Shown in pieces: positions 12,001 to 18,200 of a stretch of 64,000 nt of DNA. A program made the translations under genes and the position numbers. The notes below the pieces were generated by a model. That model was given only the letters and a program-made list of their open reading frames with translations, ran no database searches and was not told where the DNA came from. Position 1 is the stretch's first letter; each line of letters opens with the position of its first letter. This stretch comes from Pseudomonadales bacterium (lineage in GTDB: Bacteria > Pseudomonadota > Gammaproteobacteria > Pseudomonadales > DC-out160), in assembly GCA_019090455.1 (NCBI GenBank), contig JAHRWA010000020.1, positions 113,384-177,383 on the forward strand, given 5' to 3'.

Positions 12001-12178
12001 GCCGCTGCTGAGCAAAAGACAGTGCGTAGTAATCGCTATTTCGAGGAATGACACCAATGCTCTGGTTTCTACTGGCTCGACCCGATTCGGTTTTTTGTTT
12101 CTTGAGTTGTTTTAGGAGGGCTTCTCTTTTTTCAGGAGAAAGATTGGCAATTCGATCTGATAATGTCTTGTGACTCAT
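1..12178 (-). CDS. Non-ribosomal peptide synthetase, second subunit (3' end beyond left edge)
   Basis: At least 4059 codons are open without interruption from the ATG at 12178 to the left edge. The start has AAGG 9 nt upstream and an N-terminus typical of an NRPS docking segment (MSHKTLSDRI). Domains by approximate residue: C (HHIVSDGWS, ~181), A1 (~515-1010), PCP (GGDSILSIQ, ~1068), E (HHLVVDGVSW, ~1243), C (PLSPMQQGMLFHG ~1622, HHIILDGWS), A2 (~2090-2600), PCP (~2668), E (~2870), C (PLSPVQEGMLFHS ~3271, HHILLDGWS) and A3, cut after FGGEACDP. Pocket residues read by hand are A1 D-A-L-W-L-G-G-T-F, A2 D-A-F-F-L-G-V-V-Y and A3 D-A-M-F-L-G. All look like branched-chain aliphatic pockets (Val/Ile/Leu type). 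C domains placed after E domains are expected to be DCL type. The second E has HHLVVDV instead of HHxxxDG. Together with the gene 39 bp upstream it forms one assembly line. Any thioesterase would lie beyond the left edge. Confidence 0.95.
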   Translation of the reverse strand, partial: MSHKTLSDRIANLSPEKREALLKQLKKQKTESGRASRNQSIGVIPRNSDYYALSFAQQRLWFLDQFESDSASYNISAALRLDGHLDVEALRCVFASIVERHEALRTSFVTLDGKAQQIIHSPEDWQLPITELSDLSEKAQQQELDNAIALEAQLPFDLAQCPLMRTQLLKLNDTQHVLLVTMHHIVSDGWSLGVLVKEVGHLYQSLVLQQPDALPELPIQYLDFAHWQRSWLQGDILEKQLAYWRHQLADVPVLEIPTDFIRPPKLGTRGAHLPAHYDSSIAAGLHDLSRRKGVTLYTTLLAAFGVLMHRYSRQDDFCVGTPIANRTRAELEPLIGCFVNSLAMRLDMSDDPSFETLLQQVKNTTLQAYSHQELPFERLVDELNVSRVMSHSPLFQTLFSLTNTHPGQSLELPGITIETLPAETASSKFDLSLNLKEDQGQLKGEWEYNTDLFSEATIARIANHFRSLLKAILQNPAEKISTLNLMQENERQQILVEWNQTQTQTQLKTDYDRDASIVHYFELQVESRLDNIAVVHQSQSGERQALTYGELNQRANKVAQILLARGVLPGDRVGLCVERSLHMMTSLLGILKVGAAYVPLDWNYPEARLQTLIDSANLKLVVVDSSLVHHLPVKPMDIVTSSQIKEWVNKAETDSAIDSKRMWSDIDGAQSAYVMFTSGSTGKPKGIEVSHRNVTRLVKNNNFMTMDETTVFMQYAPIVFDASTLEIWAPLLNGGTLVVAPAGEMTVDALNDLIKTESINSLWLTAALFHVIAEYKIECFHPLKTLLVGGDVLSPKWVRKVLDEVQGLCLVNGYGPTENTTFTSCYPMTQSQQVQGRVPIGRPIANTTIYILDQNLQPVPVGMVGELCSSGDGLSKGYLDSNLNEGVFIPNPFALAGDESSERLYKTGDLARYRADGVIEYLGRKDQQVKVRGYRIELAEIEEAIVQIEGVREVAVVVREDEPGIKRLAAYFVADDLEGKTLRSNLKKRLPHYMIPSVIMLMDSLPLTRNGKIDRVALLKLPIEIDSETKSALPSTERERVLTNIWKDVLHIKNVGLHDNFFEMGGDSILSIQIISRAKKAGIRLTVKQLFENQTIAELAGAASEVDHPVLAEQGRLEGEALISPIQQWFFSQQQEQPHYYNQAVLLKLGRELSNKTIEYALSRIVDQHDGLRMQFEHRNSSWHQRYGAKPEALFSTVILTEESALADVLRQNQASLCLETGPLLKAVSIQMPNGERLLHWVIHHLVVDGVSWRILLEDFNQACHSSQTPATMLGEKTTSFRQWTATNKAHFDSGGFDVDLSYWLELSDTLSLNDSTFALPANFSRGHITEIKGTEIKGTAINHISIKNCVAQEKKVVVALDPQLTQSLLREVNSAYNTDINDILLTALMQTLSRWTGFSQALINLEGHGRETDTRDLDSKGIDLSRTVGWFTSLYPVGISLPVSDKGEQASLEAQIKSIKEQLRRVPNHGFGFGMHRLWNQDAAVQNKLAVLSKVEVAFNYLGQFDSIKENSSLFSLTTADRGGDQASTTKRMHGLDINGHILEGQLQLEWTFSNERFNVQSIETVASRYITLLTEIIEHCIDTRYFGYTPSDFPLAELTQETIDQQFGQTAAIENVYPLSPMQQGMLFHGLYEEALDDVDAGVYVEQLTVALHGEVDHLRFEQAWNSIIRRHAVLRSAFIWEGLSRPLQVVYSDLAVKIEVVDLCHLSEAEKAIQLARFLEGDTKKGFEFSKPGLNRLTLIKFSHNQTRLVWSFHHIILDGWSLPIVMRELFVSYSELVKGNIPRLPSPPKYHQFIAWLSRNDASEAAQFWQSYLAGFNAPTLITVKKNAERVGKTEQQSKMSVYQEQELSVYQERELSLSTTTTASLQALAKNQHLTFNTLLQGAWGLLLSRYSGEQDVVFGTTVSGRPAELNDVENIVGLFINTLPLRLRIEKNQPLITLLQTMQNMQIESRRFESTPLVDIHHVSEVPGDQPLFESILVFENYPVEQVLQDKTLLLAVEDVQSVEHTNYPLTVIVEPGAELKLKLSYDTSLFDSSTIAGMLGHLEVLLQSMSQGLAVGVDELEWLTSSEKKQILINWNNTQTEYPAHRCIHELFEDQVAQNPDRQAVVFDEVVLSYGELNARANQLAHYLVTFGIGEDSVVAIMLERSWQTIVAELAMLKVGGGYLALDPSYPDDRITYMLKDAKASLLITRSDMKSRIESYQPEQQQMVLIDADVDEKAIQLMPTFGLASNIASSVQKKSSERLAYIVYTSGSTGKPKGICVPHRGVVRLVRNTNYIDIDFEDRIGHCSNTSFDASTFEVWGALCNGACVVGFSKDEMLSPDDFIAKVDRTQVNTLFFTTALLNAFSLHHVALFGRLKTMLFGGEAVDPQRVRRILKESPPENLIHVYGPTENTVYSTWFKVEEVPEGAVTIPIGYPISNSTAYILDTAGHPVPPGVAGEIVCGGDGLALGYLNQLEKTTAQFIPDPFATRKRANKTQSGETGRLYLTGDLGRYRDDGAIEILGRIDDQVKLRGFRIELAEIAVALREFDGVHDAVVLVREDEPGQKRLVAYLSVGALSESLSEEQSPNKTLNIEMINAGLKKSLPSYMVPSAMVLLDVLPLTANGKLDVPALPLPNKEIAAETFVVARNDKEQSLTDIWTQVLNNDAISVTDNFFELGGDSILSIQIMSRAKTAGLQLTAKQIFEYQTIAELAAVATELSAANCADQGSVIGKAKLSPVQRFYLDQYNDSQDEVKHYNQSVLLSTAETISSTTIQIAVYAILSQHDSLRATFKRPSVQRDSKSDDAGETQQREMCFDEWTDEQRDAVFSIRDLSTVAEAGFEEALTSACNTAQSSLVLATGPLVRFVFINTPSGERNRLLAVAHHLVVDVFSWRILLEDLQTALEQLLTPSHGDTPDLVDSDHVDLRYVGSDHVNLIHVDLGDKTSSWLQWMMALEDYSHGSDVINDEAYWLTEQSDNTLLPVDRDGENTVAQVESIDIRLNEEDTTQLLTQAGGAYRTEINDLLLTALGMTLGPWADADTVLVDLEGHGREEISDTVDVSRTVGWFTSIFPVSLSVDPLTLDSLTLDPSTEKQSGLAKQIKQTKEYLHIVPKKGLSYGLLKYRSTDDQTRLKLRQQPQAQISFNYLGQLDSVLENNSNTIATEPLIQLAMESSGAEISPQGPRHYLLEVSGRVLDGCLQMNWRYCNAIHDAGTIDTLANQFVDNLKTIIDHCCEVSDGSNSSDGQLKHGGYTPSDFPLAQLDQVTLDAVVGEIRDVENIYPLSPVQEGMLFHSLMEPDSWVYFDQVSVDLGSHLDAKSFVKAWEIIYQRHPILRSSCLWQEVARPLQMVRQSISLPFVALDWSSSGEGLAEAKVDQRLQQFLEDDRNTGFDFSISSISRLVLIKLPSGRYQFIWSFHHILLDGWSMPLVFGELFAVYEKLCDVKIEDQRNPDQKTHQPPDVFPGLAIAPKYEKYIEWLESNDGDEAELFWKDYLLGFTAPTPLIINNSIAEVAQYQKDSSGGQAAYQERQCILDPALLRSLEKMAKQNHLTLNQILQGFWGILLSRYSGESDVCFGTTVSGRPAEVPGIESMVGLFINTLPMRLQVVEEQSFVSWCQATQQTQLPLKNYESSSLVDIQRWSDVPSKSPLFNSILVFENYPVDSALKAYQESLGVGDIASFQQTNFPLTLIALPGEDFVLRFSFDSFVFQPAAIERALGHLVQMMTAIADNPQLPIERLPLLSPEETQQCVFDWNENKWEFDQSALIQDVFAEQVSRAPNSVATVFGGSQLTSTELTRTQLTSSQLTYLQLNQKANQLSHYLVASGVKQGDLIALCLDRCEEMIVAMLAVLKVGAAYVPIDPGYPRDRIEFMLQDIARATPSSASGPVAISNERCLKESDLSEVSDTHQLLCLDRKADLIAAQSNVDLIVQRVPGGESLANVIYTSGSTGTPKGVCIPHRGVIRLALHSDYVDFSPKQRVALAANVSFDAATMEIWGALLNGCTLIGISKEELLSTRLFYETIIHHEISVLFLTTALFNLYAQEMPAVFEDLDYLLFGGEACDPQSIRKVIE
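796..855. repeat. 15-bp tandem repeat, 4 copies, inside NRPS
   Basis: Four imperfect copies of a 15-bp unit (AGGTTAATTGTGAAG and variants) lie at 796-810, 811-825, 826-840 and 841-855. On the coding (minus) strand they give a five-residue repeat (LTSTE, LTRTQ, LTSSQ, LTYLQ). This lies just after the start of the third A domain, next to its LNQKANQL motif. The reading frame is kept. Confidence 0.9.
2946..2990. repeat. 15-bp tandem repeat, 3 copies, inside NRPS
   Basis: Three copies of a 15-bp unit (GTTGATGGATCGAGA, GTTAATGAATCGAGA, GTTAATGGATCGACA) encode an in-frame DPLTLDSLTLDPST segment. It sits in the C-terminal part of the second epimerization domain, after the VGWFTS motif. Confidence 0.88.
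6600..6647. repeat. 24-bp direct duplication inside NRPS
   Basis: Two adjacent 24-bp copies (6600-6623 and 6624-6647) differ at a few positions. They give the in-frame peptide repeat SVYQEQEL / SVYQEREL in the condensation domain of the second module of this gene. Confidence 0.85.
8151..8195. repeat. 15-bp tandem repeat, 3 copies, inside NRPS
   Basis: Three copies of a 15-bp unit (TTTATTGCAGTACCC, TTTATTTCAGTACCT, TTTATTTCAGTAATG) encode the in-frame stretch EIKGTEIKGTAI. It lies in the first epimerization domain. Confidence 0.88.
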
Positions 12179-12217
12179 TAATGAGGGCCTTAACGGCAAA
12201 AAGTACTTCCGATGTTT

Positions 12218-15200
12218 CTAGATGGGCTCTTCGTCTTCTAGCCCTTCAATTTGAGTTAACAATGCTGCCAATTCTGCATCATCCAACTCATCGACTTCCG
12301 CTTCTACTATCTGTAGTGCAATGTACTCAATAGTAGGTTGCTCGAACAAAATACTCAATGCCAATTCAACATCAAACTCATCCCGAATACGAGAAACCAA
12401 CTGGGTCGCCAATAAAGAATTGCCACCCACATCGAAAAAGTTATCTCGAACGCCCACTTTTTGTAAATCCAATACATGACACCAAAGAGCCACAATCTCC
12501 TGCTCGGTTTGATTTCGAGGCTCGACATACTCTATGGAGGAATCCCGATTGTCAGTGGGCTTAAGCAGCGCTCCTTTATCAATTTTTCCGTTTGATGTCA
12601 CCGGTAAACTATCCAGTAGCACGAAGGCTGAAGGTATCATGTATTGCGGTAAACTCGCTCCTAATGCAATACGTAATGAGGGTAGATCGATCTCTTCAGC
12701 CTGAGTAATATAAGCGACCAACCGCTTATCCCCTGGTTTATCTTCTCTTACAATAACGACGTTTTCTCGCACAGTGGGTTGCTGACTAATGGTGGATTCA
12801 ATCTCACCCAGTTCAATTCGATAACCTCTGATTTTCACCTGGTCATCGGTTCTTCCCAGATATTCTAAAATCGGTGTTTCCTGAATGGCTTGAGACGCCT
12901 GAATCGCTACCACCGAGGGGCTCCCCTGGTGGCCTTTAGTCCAGCGCGCTAAATCACCGGTCTTATATAATTGAGTGCCTGGCTGATAGGGATTATCAAT
13001 AAAACGCTTGGCGCTGAGCTCAGGCCGATGCAGATAGCCCGATGCCACACCGGCTCCTCCCACATAGATCTCGCCAGGCACACCCACAGGCACCGGTCTC
13101 ATGCAGGAATCCAACAGGATCACCTGTAAATCATCGATGGCCTGCCCGATGAAAGAGGCTTTCGATAATAAATCACGGTCCTGAATACGATGAGAAGTCA
13201 CGTGTACAGTGGTTTCAGTAATGCCGTACATATTAGTGAGCTGCGGCTGGGTCAATGAGTGACGACGCTGCCATTCTTGTAGAGCAGCAAAATCCAATGC
13301 TTCACCGCCGAAGATAACGTGTCGTAAATTCGGAAGTGTCTGAGTCTCCTGTGTACCACTTTCCTGTAACCCAGCTTGGCCATTAAGGTCAGCATCCACT
13401 TTTATTAACTGACTAAAAGATGAGGGTGTTTGATTGAGCACCGTCACTTCTTCTGCGACCAATAGATCGTAGAACGCGTCCGGTGAACGACTAGTGGCAT
13501 AGGGGACTATCACTAAACGTCCGCCGTGGAGTAATGCCCCCCATATTTCCCAGACACTAAAATCAAAAGCCAGACTATGGAATAAAGTCCACACATCCGT
13601 GTCGGCGAAGGAATAAAGTCCTTCTGTTGCACTGAACAATCGAGTGGCATTCCCATGAGAAATGACAACTCCTTTTGGTGTACCCGTGGTACCGGAGGTA
13701 TAGATGACATAGGCTCGCTTGTTCTGGTCAGTGATGTGAGAATTGGCCTGGGTATTGGCCATCACCTGAGACAAGTTTGTGGTGGGTTGCTCCTCTATCA
13801 AACCCTTTTGTATATCGAGATTTAAAATATCAAAATCGGTACCCGTATCACTATGTTCATCTTTAGCCAAACAACGATCAATGGCCGCATCATGGCTAAT
13901 CACCAGCGCCGTCTTTTGTCCCTTAAGACCGTCTTCGAGAATTGTGGAAATTCGGGCTGTGGGGTTACTGGTATCAATGGGCAAATAGGCCGCTCCCGCT
14001 TTGAGTACGGCGAGCAGTGCCACAATCATCTCCACCGATCGATCGACGCAAATACCCACCAAACAATCTGACCCTATTCCCTGCTCCACTAAATAATGCG
14101 CTAATTGATTTGATCGATTATTGAGGTCTTGGTATGTGAGCTGTTGTTTCTGCCATGTTAATGCAATGGACGTTGGGTTGTGGTCCACCTGCTGCTCAAA
14201 TAATTGATGCAGCGTCTTATCCATTGTGCCTGCTTTTGTCTCTGCCTTTCTATCACTGTCCACGTCATCTTCAAAGATTCGCGTATAACTCGTCTCTTCT
14301 ATCTCCGACAACATCCTTACATCATCAATTCGCTGTGTCACATCCTGTGTCATATTGCTTAGCAGCTGCTGGAAATGACTAATCATGGATTCAATGGTGC
14401 TACGTTCAAACAAATCAGAACTGTATTCCCACTCACCGACAAACCCATCATCCACCTCAGTGAGATTCAAGCTGAGATCAAATTTGGCTGACTGAGCCGC
14501 ATTCGGCAATAATTCAGCGCCCAATCCCTTCAGTTGGACTTGATAATCTTGTGGCGTATTCTGCAAGGTGAACATAACTTGGATTAAAGGACTGCGGCTC
14601 AGATCTCGAGCCACATCAAGCTCATCCACCAACACCTCAAAAGGGAGGTCTTGATGAGCATAAGCCGCTAGCGTCACATTACGCACTTGCAGCAATAAAT
14701 CTTGCACTGTCATCGTTCTGTGGAACTGAGTTCGTAAAGCCAAGGTATTCACGAAGCAACCCATCAACGGCTCTAATTCGGCTCGCGTGCGATTCGCAAT
14801 CGGGGTCCCCACGCAGAAATCATCTTGCTGTGAATACCGCTGCAATAACAATTTAAACCCTGCCAGCAAGGTCATGAACAAAGTCACGCCATGCTGCTGA
14901 CTCAATGTGGTCAACGCTGACGTTACTGTTTTATCAATTTTGAATTCAACTCGAGAACCGTGCGAGGATTGTACTGGCGGTCTGGACCGGTCCGTTGGCA
15001 ACATTAACACCGGCACATTTTGCAGTTGCTCTCGCCAGTAAGCGGTTTGTTGATCCAGCGCACCACTGCTGAGTAAACTCTGCTGCCACACGGCATAGTC
15101 TGCATACTGAATCGGTAAATCCGGCAGTTGAGGTAAACGACCCATTAGCTTGGCATCGTAAAGCTCCACCACCTCATCTAGCAATAACCCCATAGACCAG

Positions 15201-18200
15201 CCATCTGAAACGATATGATGCATGGTCACTAACACAACGTATTGATGATCACTCAATTTCAATAAACGGGTTCGTAATAGCCGTGTACGTTTTGCATTTT
15301 GACTAATTTCAATATCAAAAGCACGAGTCGCCTCGTCTATCATCAGCGCCTTCACTCGCCACGATTGTTCAGGATCGTTAATGTGGGTGAGATCAATAAT
15401 ATCTAAATAACTCGGCTCGGCCAGCCCGATAACTTGCACCACCTGACCCTCTTGTAACTTAACGTTGGTCCTTAGTGCCTCGTGGCGTTTCACCAATTCC
15501 GTAAACGCAGACCTCAATACCGTAACGTTGAGTTCACCAGTTAACTTTATTGCCCCAGCAATATTGTAGGCCGTACCAATCTTGAAACTCGAACTTCCCG
15601 ATTCAAGCTTATCCAAAAACCACAGTCGTTGCTGAGCTGAAGACAAAGGTATGGGTAAATTCCTGTCGGCTTTTTCGATAGAGGGAAATACCGACCTCCC
15701 ATCTGTATCCATCGTATCAATTAACTCTGCTAACGCTGCGATCGTTGGAGCTCGAAAGATATCGCGAACTAGCAGCTCAACCTGGAATCGATCACGAATA
15801 CGAGATACCACCTGTGTCGCCAGTAAAGAATGCCCTCCCAATTTGAAAAAATCATTGTGTCTGCCAATCACATCGCACTTCAAGACGTTCCGCCATATAG
15901 ATGCCAGGCCTATCTCAAGCGGGGTCTCCGGCGCCACATATTTCATTTGATCTTGAGCAATGACTTCCGGTTTGGGTAATTGTTTCCGGTCAATTTTTCC
16001 ATTTGGTGTCAACGGAAATTTTTCTAATGCGATAAACGCCACTGGCATCATATATTCAGGTAGCATTTCCCTGATAGAGGCTCGCAAATCTGAATCGCTT
16101 ACTGTATCTGTCGTTGTTGAAAGAACGTGATTAGCCTGCTTATTCGGAATCCAGTAAGCGATAAGATTCTTTTCACCGCTCTCATCCTCACTCACCACAA
16201 CCAAACTGGTACTGACCTCTGAACACCGATTCAGCGCGTGCTCCACTTCCCCCAATTCGATTCGAAAACCTCGAATTTTAACTTGATGATCCATACGCCC
16301 CAGATATTCGAGACGACCATCCTCTAAGTATCGGGCATTGTCACCTGTCCTATAAATACGGTCATAACCTTCTGGATGTTTTTGGTCCTTCAAAACAAAG
16401 GGATTAGTGATAAATTTTTCAGCAGTCAAATCATCTCGGTTGCGGTAGCCTCTAGCAACGCCCCAGCCACCCAAATATAATTCGCCTGGAATACCTTTAG
16501 GCACCAACTGTCCCGCTTGATCAACAATGTATGTTGCGGTATTCATTATGGGGCGGCCTATGGATGCCGGGGCATTGGCCTTGCGTAATTCACGCATGGA
16601 ATAAACTGCTGCTTCTGTAGGTCCATAGAGATCGTAAACTTTTTCAATATGACCTAAGCTATAGAGCCGATCCACTATCGCCGGACTAATGGCTTCGCCA
16701 CCCGAATTCATTATTTTGACACTGTGAGGAATGGCCTCATCATCCATTAAACTGACCATGGCTGAAGGCACTGTATTCATTAGAGTCACTTGATCCCGTG
16801 ATGGGATGGTCGGCAGACTCAACGCACTGTCGGCCATAATCACCGTACCGCCACCGGTCAAGGTAACAAATAACTCCCATACCGAGAGATCAAAACAGAT
16901 AGACGTTGAAAACAAGACGCCCGATAGATCTTGTGGGTGATAGGCGGTGTGAGCCCATTGCACGAGGGAAGCCACATTGCGATGTTCCACTGCCACACCT
17001 TTCGGTTTCCCCGTAGAACCGGAGGTATACATCACATAGCAGAGTTGCGTCGAATCGATCTGTAATCCTAAGTTAGAAATATCGTTACCTTCCCAGAGTG
17101 AGGTATTTCTATCGAGGCACAGAATTTTTGTTTTAGGTAATGAGTTTTTCAAATGGTGATGACATATAACAACCGGGGCAAGGGAGTCCTCCAGCATATA
17201 AGCGACTCTCTCTTTCGGATACTCCGGATCCAAAGGCACATAAGCTGCACCCACTTTCAAGATAGATAACAGTCCGACTATCATATCGATATTGCGATCC
17301 ACCGATATCGCCACAAGAGATTCGTTGTTTACCCCGAGCTCTCGCAGATGTCTTGCAATTTGATTAGCCTTGGCGTTAATCGCACTGTAAGTCCATTGTT
17401 CATCTTCATAGATAACCGCAATCGCTTCCGGCGACTTCGCCACTTGCTGCTCAAACAATTGATGTAAGCAAACATTGCGGGGATAATTACCGACATTATC
17501 ATTTAATTCACTAATCAGATGATGGCGTTCATCGTCTCCCAACATGTTTAATTGTGATATCGATTGCTGCGGATCACTCAGCAGGGATTCCAATATGTTT
17601 TCCCAATGTGACGCCAACCTTGTCACATACTCCTCATCAAACAAATCGGCGCTATACTCGAAAATGGCTTTTAACTCATCACCGCGTTCTTCCACGCTCA
17701 ATGACAAATCAAATTTGGCTGTATGAGTATGAATATCCACAGGCCGAAAACTCAATTCATCTTTAACAGGAACACGTTTATCTAACGGGGCATTATTTAA
17801 CGGGCCATTGCCTAACAGACCAGAAGTACCAGCGCTTTCGTTACTACGAATAACTGGCGTATTTTGCATAGCGAACATCACTTGAAATAACGGCGTATAA
17901 CTCATATCTCGCCGCCCCACCAACTCATCGACTAGCCTTTCGAAAGGGACGTTTTGGTGCGCGTAGGCTGCTAGGCTGGTGTCACGTACCTGCTGTAACA
18001 ATTCAATGTAGCTGGCATCTCCTTCACAGTGAGTCCGCAATGCTAGCGTATTGACAAAAAAACCGATCAAGTTTTCTAATTCTGCCCGCGTACGACCGGC
18101 GATAGGACTTCCCACACAAATATCATTGCTACCACTATACCGGTGTAACAACACTTTAAAGCTGGCAAGCAGAACCATAAACAGAGTAGCGCCCTGCTCC